From contig JAISRM010000263.1 of assembly GCA_031273645.1 (NCBI GenBank), positions 1 to 6,063 of the forward strand: a DNA stretch of 6,063 nt. The letters are read 5' to 3'. The DNA is from Endomicrobium sp. (GTDB taxonomy: Bacteria > Elusimicrobiota > Endomicrobiia > Endomicrobiales > Endomicrobiaceae). This document shows positions 1 through 4,639 of this stretch, piece by piece (position 1 is the first letter of the stretch; the number at the start of each line of letters is the position of its first letter). Position numbers and translations under genes: made by a program. The notes beneath the pieces are model-generated. The model was not told the origin of the DNA. It worked only from the letters and a program-made list of their open reading frames with translations, and did not search any database.

Positions 1-23
1 TTTTAACTTCCAAAAGAAAACCC

Positions 24-51
24 CTTGCAAAAATGCCTGCCTTTTTGCAAG
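24..51. repeat. Perfect 10-bp inverted repeat at left edge
   Basis: CTTGCAAAAA (24-33) and TTTTTGCAAG (42-51) are perfect inverted copies around an 8-nt loop. There is no T-run directly after it on the plus strand. On the minus strand the sequence that follows is moderately T-rich, so it could be a weak terminator for a minus-strand transcript. Function is not established. Confidence 0.5.
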
Positions 52-70
52 CCTATCCTTTCATTTTAAA

Positions 71-111
71 AGTATCATTTTATTTTTGAAAACAGTATCA
101 TTTTATTTTTG
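71..111. repeat. 23-bp-period direct repeat, two copies
   Basis: The 18-mer AGTATCATTTTATTTTTG occurs at 71-88 and again at 94-111 with a 5-nt spacer (GAAAC-like), so the period is 23 bp. The second copy is identical to the first. It lies just before a terminator-like hairpin. No function is evident. Confidence 0.7.
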
Positions 112-125
112 TCCTAACAGGCTTC

Positions 126-146
126 AAAGGCCTTCGCCTTTTTTTT
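126..146 (+). terminator. Probable intrinsic terminator of a gene left of the window
   Basis: AAAGGC (126-131) pairs with GCCTTT (136-141) around a CTTC loop and runs into further Ts to 146. This is a short but good rho-independent terminator shape on the plus strand. No gene in the window ends here, so it would serve a plus-strand gene lying off the left edge (inference). The stem resembles the E-module hairpins found elsewhere in the window. Confidence 0.5.
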
Positions 147-206
147 ACAAATTACAATATTATTATAAAGCGAGAGAACTTTATATAAAAGAAATACAAT
201 AAATAT

Positions 207-327
207 CCGCGCAGCAAGCTGTGAAGTATCAGCGCTAACTGTCAAAGTTAACTGATTTTTTAAACTTGGCAGGCTTCGCCTATTTTATGGGATTGGCAGA
301 CTGCGTCTGTTTTGTTTGCATCCGTTT
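207..327 (+). repeat. F-like hairpin module plus E module, first copy
   Basis: The stretch GCGCAGCAAGC near 208-219, then ATCAG (228-232) pairing with CTGAT (252-256) and followed by Ts, has the same order as the sequence after the YqeY gene at 2115-2158. Here the loop is longer and contains its own TAACT/AGTTA stem. It is followed from about 262 by an E module: AGGCTTCGCCT, TTTTATGG, then CAGAC-TGC-GTCTG and TTTTGTTT. It looks like a second copy of a gene-end module without a gene in front of it in this window. Confidence 0.6.
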
Positions 328-398
328 GTCATTCCCGCGTTTTTAATATTTGTTCTTCCTAAGCAGCCTGCACTCGAGTGTTTCTATCGGGTGGGAAT
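328..398 (+). repeat. D module copy 1 (71 bp)
   Basis: It starts GTCATTCCCGCG and ends GTGGGAAT, the two halves of the ATTCCC...GGGAAT hairpin, with about 50 bp between them. The interior carries TTCTTCCTAAGCAGCCTGC and a stem ACTCGA...TCGGGT. In the other copies the stem is ACCCGA...TCGGGT, so one pair here is a T-G wobble. Confidence 0.8.
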
Positions 399-515
399 CC
401 ACGTTTACTAAAAAATTCTGTCAGACGAAGTCTGTTTACATTGCGTCTTTAAAAAGAAATAATGTTAGAGACTATATGAATATTAAACATGGATCCCCGC
501 TTTCGCGAGGATGAC
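393..515 (-). repeat. B module copy 1, inverted, carrying an extra hairpin
   Basis: Read on the minus strand it runs from a hairpin end near 515 through TTTAATATTCATATAGTCTC, GACGCAATGTAAA and AATTTTTTAGTAAAC to GGATTCCC. The left end shares its half-hairpin with D copy 1. A CAGACGAAGTCTG hairpin interrupts it between the AATTTTTTAG and CAATGTAAA blocks. Confidence 0.75.
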
Positions 516-525
516 AGCGGCGGCT

Positions 526-621
526 ATTCCCATTTTCATGGGAATGACAGGCACAAACAAAACGGATGCTGTCTGTGTTCCATAAAGCAGGCGAAGCCTG
601 TCCCATTTTCATGGGAATGAC
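526..621 (-). repeat. ATTCCC hairpin, inverted E module, second hairpin
   Basis: A hairpin of the form ATTCCCATTTTCATGGGAAT lies at 526-545, then an inverted E module with AAACAAAACGGATGC and the triloop hairpin CAGGC-GAA-GCCTG at 588-600. A 5'-trimmed hairpin (TCCCAT...ATGGGAATGAC, 601-621) follows without a gap. That last junction has the same architecture as the unit of the 45-bp array at 5404-5762. Confidence 0.75.
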
Positions 622-633
622 AGACACAAATTT

Positions 634-704
634 GTCATTCCCGCGTTTTTAATATTCGTTCTTCCTAAGCAGCCTGCACCCGAGTGTCTTTATCGGGTGG
701 GAAT
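634..704 (+). repeat. D module copy 2 (71 bp)
   Basis: This has the same ends and length as D copy 1. Its interior stem is the fully paired ACCCGA...TCGGGT form around the 9-nt loop GTGTCTTTA. It is fused to B copy 2 through the shared GGGAATCCACG half-hairpin. Confidence 0.8.
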
Positions 705-806
705 CCACGTTTACTAAAAAATTATTTTTACATTGCGTCTTTCAAAGAAATAATGTTAGAAACTATATGAATATTAAACATGGATCCCCGCTTTCGCGAG
801 GATGAC
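699..806 (-). repeat. B module copy 2, inverted, without the extra hairpin
   Basis: It runs GGGAATCCACGTTTACT through TTTACATTGCGTCTTT and TATGAATATTAAACATGGATCCC to GAGGATGAC. It is the intact counterpart of B copy 1: the CAGACGAAGTCTG hairpin is absent between the AAAAAATT and TTTACATTG blocks. Confidence 0.75.
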
Positions 807-816
807 AGCGGCGGCG

Positions 817-912
817 ATTCCCATTTTCATGGGAATGACAGGCACAAACAAAACGGATGCTGTCTGTGTTCCATAAAGCAGGCGAAGCCTGTCCCATTTT
901 CATGGGAATGAC
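817..912 (-). repeat. ATTCCC hairpin, inverted E module, second hairpin (duplicate)
   Basis: This is the counterpart of 526-621 in duplication unit 2: hairpin at 817-836, inverted E module with CAGGC-GAA-GCCTG at 879-891, then the trimmed hairpin TCCCAT...ATGGGAATGAC at 892-912. The sequence is the same as the first copy. Confidence 0.75.
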
Positions 913-1100
913 AGACACAAACAAAACGGACATTGAAAAAACAATTGACTAAACATACGAAGTCTGTCTGTGTTCCATAAAATAGGCGAAGCCTGCCGTT
1001 TTCATGGGAATTGTTGACACAAACAAAACGGACACTGGCTGTGTCCTATAAAACAGGCGAAGTCTGCTTAGGAAGAAAAGATTATTAATACTTTCGGGAA
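913..1100 (-). repeat. Degraded inverted E modules and a D-module remnant
   Basis: Two decayed inverted E modules contain ACAAACAAAACGGACA. Their hairpins are AGGC-GAA-GCCT at 984-994 and CAGGC-GAA-GTCTG (one G-T wobble) at 1054-1066. The second runs directly into GCTTAGGAAGAAAAG at 1066-1080, which matches the GCTTAGGAAGAA block of inverted D modules. No gene is seen here. Confidence 0.6.
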
Positions 1101-1140
1101 AAACAGCTTAGTATAAATCATTAGTATGAGATTAAATTAT

Positions 1141-1169
1141 CCGACATGCGCGCATTAAAGTTTTGTCGG
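1141..1169. other. Inverted repeat upstream of the DUF192 promoter
   Basis: CCGACA (1141-1146) and TGTCGG (1164-1169) form a 6-bp inverted repeat, and TGCGCGCA at 1147-1154 is a palindrome inside the loop. The right arm ends about 20 bp before the candidate -35 box. It could be a regulatory site, but only position supports that. Confidence 0.25.
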
Positions 1170-1188
1170 TTAAAACTAAATTCGCGTT

Positions 1189-1217
1189 TTGTATGAAATG
1201 GGCGCATTTGCTATAAT
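1189..1217 (+). promoter_or_regulatory. Promoter of the DUF192-YqeY operon, near-leaderless
   Basis: TTGTAT (1189-1194), a 17-bp spacer and TATAAT (1212-1217) preceded by TGC make a perfect extended -10 (TGnTATAAT) with a partial -35. The last T of the -10 box is only 5 nt before the ATG at 1223, so transcription should start at or within a base or two of the start codon. No Shine-Dalgarno sequence precedes that ATG. Confidence 0.7.
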
Positions 1218-1222
1218 CAATC

Positions 1223-1687
1223 ATGTTTAAAAAAATTTTCTTAACAATTTTTACGGTTTGCATCTTATCTTTACCTCTTTTTGGAGCGCCTGCCGCAATT
1301 AAAGACGGTTCCGTTATTACAATTGCTCTTGACGGCCAAAGATTTCAACTTGAAGCTGCAAACAGCGATAAAAGCCGGGTACGGGGGCTTTCCGGCAGAG
1401 AAAAAATGCCTCACGACGGCATGATTTTTTTCTTTGATCAGCCGCAAAAACTTGTTTTCTGGATGAAAGATATGAACTTCCCGATAGACATAATATGGGT
1501 AAAAGACGATAAAGTTATAGGCTTTGAACAAAACGCCCCTGCGCAGCCCGATACAGCAGATTATCTTTTAAGAAAATATTTTTCTCCCGCAGAATCCGAC
1601 GTAGTAATAGAATTAAATTCCGGAGACGTCAAAAAATTTAACATTAAAGAAGGAACTATTTTAAAATATCAGGAGATGACAAAATGA
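1223..1687 (+). CDS. Secreted DUF192 family protein
   Basis: A 154-residue DUF192 (PF02643) protein of unknown biochemical function. An N-terminal signal peptide is visible: KK at 3-4, a hydrophobic core at about 5-20, and likely cleavage near FGA at 20-22, so the mature protein should be exported. Family motifs appear in the usual order: RGLSGRE at 54-60, DGMIFFF at 65-71, FWMKDM at 79-84, PIDIIWV at 87-93, and SPAESDVVIELNSG at 121-134. The length is normal for the family with a leader. This start is chosen because it gives the complete signal peptide; the next in-frame ATG is residue 62, inside the domain. There is no ribosome binding site and the promoter lies only 5 nt upstream, so translation may be leaderless (inference). 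Its stop overlaps the next gene's start as ATGA, indicating an operon and probable translational coupling. Confidence 0.9.
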   Translation: MFKKIFLTIFTVCILSLPLFGAPAAIKDGSVITIALDGQRFQLEAANSDKSRVRGLSGREKMPHDGMIFFFDQPQKLVFWMKDMNFPIDIIWVKDDKVIGFEQNAPAQPDTADYLLRKYFSPAESDVVIELNSGDVKKFNIKEGTILKYQEMTK

Positions 1688-2112
1688 TTACAAAACTTAA
1701 AGAAGATTTAAAAATTTACATGAAAGCCCAAGATCTTGAAAAACTCAACGTTATTAGAGGAATCTTAAACGAAATAAATATCCGCGATATGAAAGGCGTA
1801 AAAATTAACGATGAAGAAATATTGAAAGTTTTCAGAAGCGAAATAAAAAAGAGAAAAGAGTCTATCGAAAGTTTTGAAAAAGGCGGCAGGCAGGATTTAA
1901 TAGACAAAGAAAAAAGAGAAATATCGGTAATAGAACAATATCTTCCGGCAGAACTTTCCGACGAAGATCTAATAGCTAAAGTAAAAGAAGCGGCAGACGC
2001 AAGCCAAGATAAAAGTTTTGGAGCGCTTATGAAAGCGGCTATAGCCGCCGTAAACGGACAGGCCGACGGGAAACGAATATCTGCGGCGGTTAAAACTGTT
2101 TTAAGCAAATGA
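1684..2112 (+). CDS. yqeY: GatB/YqeY-domain protein
   Basis: A 142-residue soluble protein matching the stand-alone YqeY family, which shares the C-terminal tail domain of the GatB subunit of tRNA-dependent amidotransferase. That tail in GatB contacts tRNA; the role of free YqeY is not settled. Visible signatures are a helical N-terminal part with MKAQDLEKLNVIRGILNEI at 13-31, KKRKESIESFEKGGRQDL at 55-72, EQYLPAELSDEDL at 84-96, and a C-terminal FGALMKA (112-118) with GQADGKRIS (125-133). The length is close to the usual of about 148. AGGAG at 1671-1675 sits 8 nt before the ATG, inside the end of the DUF192 gene, which supports this start. It is the second and last gene of the plus-strand operon and is followed by two terminator-like hairpins. 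It lacks the catalytic part of GatB, so it is not an amidotransferase by itself. Confidence 0.93.
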   Translation: MITKLKEDLKIYMKAQDLEKLNVIRGILNEINIRDMKGVKINDEEILKVFRSEIKKRKESIESFEKGGRQDLIDKEKREISVIEQYLPAELSDEDLIAKVKEAADASQDKSFGALMKAAIAAVNGQADGKRISAAVKTVLSK

Positions 2113-2114
2113 AC

Positions 2115-2158
2115 CTGCGCGCAGCAAGCCGCGCGGCATCAGCAGTTAACTGATTTTT
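2115..2158 (+). terminator. Terminator-like hairpins after yqeY (F module)
   Basis: GCGCG and CGCGC arms flank CAGCAAGC just after the stop. Then ATCAG (2138-2142) pairs with CTGAT (2150-2154) around CAGTTAA and runs into Ts to 2158. The same order is seen at 207-261 with a longer loop. It is probably the first terminator of the DUF192-yqeY operon, though the stem is only 5 bp. Confidence 0.5.
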
Positions 2159-2217
2159 AAACTTGCAGACTTCGCTTGTTTTATGGAACACAGACAGCGT
2201 CTGTTTTGTTTGCGCTT
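2159..2217 (+). repeat. E module with terminator-like hairpin
   Basis: AAACTTGCAGACTTCGCTTG, TTTTATGGAACA, then ACAGAC-AGC-GTCTGT (2190-2204) followed by TTTGTTT. The second hairpin has a 6-bp stem, triloop and T-run and points in the direction of yqeY transcription, so it may serve as a backup terminator. The first hairpin is imperfect in this copy. Confidence 0.65.
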
Positions 2218-2343
2218 GTCATTCCCGCGAAAGCGGGGATACATGTTTAATATTAATATAGTCTCTAACATTATTTCTTTTTAAAGACGCAATGTAAAAA
2301 TAATTTTTTAGTAAACGTGGATTCCCGCTTTCGCGGGAATGAC
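2218..2343 (+). repeat. B module copy 3 (126 bp, MITE-like)
   Basis: Ends are GTCATTCCCGCGAAAGCGGG (left) and CCCGCTTTCGCGGGAATGAC (right), inverted copies of each other, and each is itself a hairpin. The interior is about 75 bp and AT-rich: TTTAATATTAATATAGTC, TCTAACATTATTTC, GACGCAATGTAAA and TTTTTTAGTAAACGTGG. There is no coding capacity. The shape is that of a non-autonomous miniature element. I saw no transposase and no clear target duplication. Confidence 0.8.
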
Positions 2344-2353
2344 AAAACAAACA

Positions 2354-2425
2354 ATTCCCACCCGATAAAGACACTCGGGTGTAGGCTGCTTAGGAAGAAC
2401 AAATATTTAAAAACGCGGGAATGAC
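2354..2425 (-). repeat. D module copy 3, inverted (72 bp)
   Basis: It runs ATTCCCACCCGATAAAG to GCGGGAATGAC with the interior ACTCGGGT, GGCTGCTTAGGAAGAAC and AAATATTTAAAAACG. The stem ACCCGA...TCGGGT encloses a 9-nt loop (TAAAGACAC). It is not attached to a B module here, unlike copies 1 and 2. Confidence 0.8.
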
Positions 2426-2466
2426 AAGCTGAAAGCTAACAGACTTCGTCCGACAGAATTTTTTAG
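2426..2466 (+). repeat. Hairpin plus B-module right-end fragment
   Basis: CAGACTTCGTCCG-like hairpin sequence followed by CAGAATTTTTTAGTAAAC. This matches, in inverse orientation, the place in B copy 1 where the extra hairpin interrupts the module. It looks like a B module cut short on its left side. Confidence 0.55.
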
Positions 2467-2549
2467 TAAACTTGCAGGCTTCGCCTGTTTTATGGAACAC
2501 AGACAGCGTCTGTTTTGTTTGCGCTTGTCATTCCCGCGAAAGCGGGAAT
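2467..2549 (+). repeat. E module and ATTCCC hairpin
   Basis: The E module begins with CAGGC-TTC-GCCTG then TTTTATGG, and continues with ACAGAC-AGC-GTCTG then TTTTGTTTGCGCTT. It is followed by a full ATTCCCGC...GCGGGAAT hairpin at 2527-2549. Together with the next B module it is the inverted counterpart of 393-600, on the other side of the DUF192-yqeY operon. Confidence 0.75.
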
Positions 2550-2559
2550 AGCCGCCGCT

Positions 2560-2685
2560 GTCATCCTCGCGAAAGCGGGGATCCATTTTTAATATTAATA
2601 TAGTCTCTAACATTATTTCTTTTTAAAGACGCAATGTAAAAAGAATTTTTTAGTAAACGTGGATTCCCATTTTCATGGGAATGAC
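2560..2685 (+). repeat. B module copy 4 (126 bp, MITE-like)
   Basis: Same length and interior as copy 3. The left end is GTCATCCTCGCGAAAGCGGGG. The right end carries the AT variant of the hairpin, ATTCCCATTTTCATGGGAAT, in which both arms have changed together. A linker AGCCGCCGCT at 2550-2559 joins it to the preceding hairpin, and the same linker, inverted, follows B copies 1 and 2. Confidence 0.8.
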
Positions 2686-2739
2686 AAACCGGCGGGGACA
2701 AACGGACGGACGAAACGGCTGGGAATGACAAAACAAACA
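2686..2739. other. Linker between repeat modules
   Basis: A 54-bp stretch containing short ACAAACGGACGGACGAAACGG runs and a lone GGGAATGAC half-hairpin. It fits none of the modules well and shows no coding signal. Confidence 0.4.
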
Positions 2740-2810
2740 ATTCCCACCCGATAAAAGCATTCGGGCGCAGGCTGCTTAGGAAGAAAAATTATTAAAAACG
2801 CGGGAAGGAC
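2740..2810 (-). repeat. D module copy 4, inverted (71 bp)
   Basis: ATTCCCACCCGATAAAAGC to GCGGGAAGGAC. The interior GGCTGCTTAGGAAGAAAAA matches the other D copies. The stem is ACCCGA...TCGGGC, with one end pair lost. Confidence 0.75.
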
Positions 2811-2893
2811 AAACGGATGCAAACAAAACAGAAATTGGCTGCCAATCACATAAAAACAGGCGAAGCCTGCCATAAAACAGACGAAGTCTGCAA
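2811..2893 (-). terminator. Inverted E module with tandem terminator-like hairpins after the GIDE gene
   Basis: On the minus strand, starting 3 nt after the stop codon, CAGAC-TTC-GTCTG (2890-2878) is followed by TTTT (2877-2874). Then CAGGC-TTC-GCCTG (2869-2857) is followed by TTTTT (2856-2852). Further on, ATTGGC-T-GCCAAT (2834-2846) forms a third palindrome. Stems are 5 bp with triloops. Position and orientation fit termination of the lemA operon. Confidence 0.55.
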
Positions 2894-3898
2894 TTAAAGG
2901 CCTTTAAAAAAGATGGAATGTAAACGAGGTTTTGCGTAAGAAAACAAAATAAAAAGGATTATTAGCGCATAAGCCGCAGTTGAAAGAATAAAATTTAAAT
3001 TTTTAAGAGCAATAAAATATCCGGACATTGCTTCTGCGGGAAAAACATTAAGTTTTACAAATGCGTCAAAAATCGCGACAGCCGTTAAGAATATGCCTCC
3101 AAAAAGCATTATAAGAGTTTTTGTAAGAAATCCCGAAATAAGAGCTTTCTCCGATTTGTTTGAAATTATAAAAATCTTATCATGCGGACTTTTGTTTATT
3201 TCTAACAAACGCCCTTTTGCAAAAACATTATTCTCGTCTATTGTTTTTCCGGTTATGTCTCTTCTTGCATAATCCCATTCTTGCGCGGATATTTTACCGT
3301 CGCCGTCTGCGTCGTATTTTGCATAAAAATTTTTATCAGTTTTAGCGCTTTTTAAAGCTGCGTATATTTTTTCCTTTAAATCGCTTTCATTTGCGCCGCC
3401 GGCAGTTCCAAGACAATAGACTTCGTCGCCTTCTTTGATTTCGCACTCTTCATAAGAATAATCTGCGTCTGACCATCTTTTTGTATCAACTATAATTTCA
3501 GCTTCTGACGGATCTATATAAGCTAAGCCTGTGCCGTCTTCAATATAAAACGGATTTACCGAGTACTCCTGCCTGTTTATACTGTTAAACCATGAATTTG
3601 ACGACGACTCGAGTTCTTTAATAGTAAAAATGCGGTATATATAGCCCACGCCGGAAATTCTTTTTGCTTTCCCGCAAATTTCAACAAAACCCATAGGAGC
3701 CGATCCTATTTTTGAAGTCTGCGTATCCCTTATATGCCTTAATTTTCTATATTTTAAAAAAGCCGAAACATATGTGCCTATGCCTATCGCAAAAAGAATA
3801 ATTCCCGACGCAAGAACTGTATTATAACCCAAAATTTTTAATGCAAGAATGATCAACAATGATATGCTTACGAAAACAAACACATATATAGCGTACAC
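2894..3898 (-). CDS. LemA-linked GIDE-type membrane protein with an EF-hand
   Basis: A 334-residue membrane protein. Two N-terminal membrane segments (about 3-24 and 28-48) and two C-terminal ones (about 259-280 and 301-322) enclose a soluble region. That region starts like the bacterial GIDE domain (PF12483, named for a mitochondrial E3 ligase): IGSAPMGFVEICGKAKRI at 64-81 and FYIEDGTGLAYIDP at 117-130. No RING finger is present, so ubiquitin ligase activity is not implied. A canonical EF-hand calcium loop follows: D196, D198, D200, G201, I203, S204 and E207, with acidic residues at loop positions 1, 3, 5 and 12. A single EF-hand inside a GIDE protein is unusual. The start is GTG, with AAGGAGG 4 nt upstream; the next GTG (codon 6) is too far from it. 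The gene begins 13 nt after lemA, and such pairs are common in bacteria. The role is unknown; calcium-responsive envelope function is inference. Confidence 0.8.
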   Translation of the reverse strand: MYAIYVFVFVSISLLIILALKILGYNTVLASGIILFAIGIGTYVSAFLKYRKLRHIRDTQTSKIGSAPMGFVEICGKAKRISGVGYIYRIFTIKELESSSNSWFNSINRQEYSVNPFYIEDGTGLAYIDPSEAEIIVDTKRWSDADYSYEECEIKEGDEVYCLGTAGGANESDLKEKIYAALKSAKTDKNFYAKYDADGDGKISAQEWDYARRDITGKTIDENNVFAKGRLLEINKSPHDKIFIISNKSEKALISGFLTKTLIMLFGGIFLTAVAIFDAFVKLNVFPAEAMSGYFIALKNLNFILSTAAYALIILFILFSYAKPRLHSIFFKGL

Positions 3899-3911
3899 CC
3901 GGCCTCCTTAA

Positions 3912-4493
3912 TTATAAAGTAAAATTAATTTTTTCATACTCTGCGCTGTCTGAAGATTTAAACATAGACTTTTCTTTATATTTTAAAAAACCTGCGATAG
4001 CTATATCGGGAATCTGTCGAATTCTTGAATTGAAAACCGCGACTGAAGCATTATAAAATTCTCTTCTGTCGGCTATTTCGTTTTCAAGAGCCGTAACTCT
4101 TTTCTGTAAATGAATAAACTCTTCGTTTGCTTTCAGCTTGGGATAGCGTTCGCTTACGGCAAAAAGAGGCTGCAAAGCCGCGCCAAGACGATAATTTGCC
4201 CGAATTTTTGACGCGGTTTCCGGAGCGTTCATAAAAATATCTCTGGCTTTTATAACTTTTTCAAGAGTTTCTCTCTCGTGAGCCATATATCCTTTGCATA
4301 TTTCAACAAGTCTTGGAATTTCGTCAAATCTCTGTTTTAAAAGAACCTCAATATTGGAAGAAGCTCTGTCTATATTTACGTTAAGCGTTACAAGAGAGTT
4401 GTAAATGCTTACCGCAAAAACCGCAATGGCTATTAAAATTAAAACGGATATCAGTAAAGTAATTAAAATTGCAGCGCTTAATATCGCAGACAT
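3912..4493 (-). CDS. lemA: LemA family protein
   Basis: A 193-residue LemA family (PF04011) protein. A single N-terminal membrane segment at about 5-29 anchors a long helical, coiled-coil-rich domain. Family marks are YNSLV at 31-35, LLKQRFDEIPRLVE at 51-64, ERYPKLKANEEF at 115-126, and ENEIADRREFYNASVAVFNSRI at 137-158 with IPD just after. The length is typical. The ATG has AGGAG (complement of 4501-4505) 7 nt upstream. It is first in a two-gene operon with the GIDE-type protein downstream, separated by 13 nt. LemA proteins are widespread but their molecular role is unsettled; the name comes from a Listeria antigen. They are unrelated to the Pseudomonas sensor kinase once called LemA. Confidence 0.93.
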   Translation of the reverse strand: MSAILSAAILITLLISVLILIAIAVFAVSIYNSLVTLNVNIDRASSNIEVLLKQRFDEIPRLVEICKGYMAHERETLEKVIKARDIFMNAPETASKIRANYRLGAALQPLFAVSERYPKLKANEEFIHLQKRVTALENEIADRREFYNASVAVFNSRIRQIPDIAIAGFLKYKEKSMFKSSDSAEYEKINFTL

Positions 4494-4500
4494 TTTAAAT

Positions 4501-4505
4501 CTCCT
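4501..4505 (-). promoter_or_regulatory. Ribosome binding site of lemA
   Basis: CTCCT on the plus strand reads AGGAG on the minus strand, 7 nt before the lemA ATG. It fixes that start. Confidence 0.8.
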
Positions 4506-4539
4506 ATTTTTCGCCTATTTTATTATTATAATAAAAATA

Positions 4540-4545
4540 ATTATA
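4540..4545 (-). promoter_or_regulatory. Possible -10 box for the lemA operon
   Basis: TATAAT on the minus strand lies about 47 nt before the lemA ATG. No acceptable -35 hexamer is found at 16-18 bp spacing, so this is a weak call in an AT-rich stretch. It lies beside the rpsT -35 box, so the two divergent promoters would overlap. Confidence 0.3.
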
Positions 4546-4555
4546 CAAAATTAAT

Positions 4556-4585
4556 TTGACTATGCGGCTCTCAATAATGTATAAT
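4556..4585 (+). promoter_or_regulatory. rpsT promoter
   Basis: TTGACT (4556-4561), an 18-bp spacer and TATAAT (4580-4585) form a strong sigma70-type promoter. The start would be near 4592, giving a leader of about 48 nt. A second TATAAT at 4615-4620 has only a poorly spaced TTGAGA and is less likely. Confidence 0.75.
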
Positions 4586-4639
4586 TTGCAAATATTGAGA
4601 AATAATCGGTTGTTTATAATTGCGGAGGAATAAAGCAAA

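Larger units (their letters stand above)
325..630. repeat. Tandem duplication, unit 1 (306 bp)
   Basis: A composite block, D module + inverted B module + ATTCCC hairpin + inverted E module + second hairpin, is followed directly by a second copy at 631-921. Order and almost all bases are conserved. Unit 1 differs mainly by a hairpin (CTGTCAGACGAAGTCTG, 415-435 region) where unit 2 has only three bases, plus one extra A in an A-run and scattered substitutions. Confidence 0.85.
631..921. repeat. Tandem duplication, unit 2 (291 bp)
   Basis: This is the head-to-tail second copy of 325-630, beginning TTTGTCATTCCCGCG and ending GACAGACACAAA. It lacks the internal CAGACGAAGTCTG hairpin present in unit 1, which accounts for 14 of the 15 bp of length difference. 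The remaining base is a shortened A-run. Confidence 0.85.

Noticed and set aside
1271..2108. Minus-strand open frames opposite the DUF192 and yqeY genes
   Set aside because: They are antisense to two well-supported family proteins and have no motifs of their own.
328..2810. REP/RAYT elements
   Set aside because: The hairpins lack the GTAG-type tetranucleotide at the foot of the stem that defines REP sequences used by RAYT transposases, and no such transposase is present.
2407..2873. Two short minus-strand open frames in the second repeat region
   Set aside because: They translate repeat modules (KMDPRFREDD, FVLPAFLIIF and similar) and have no start signals or family resemblance.
325..2893. 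Composite transposon carrying DUF192 and yqeY
   Set aside because: The flanking inverted repeats contain no transposase, their outer boundaries do not match, and the genes between them are ordinary vertically inherited families.
3270..3320. Ubiquitin ligase activity of the GIDE-type protein
   Set aside because: The family name comes from a eukaryotic protein, but no RING finger cysteine/histidine pattern is present in this sequence.
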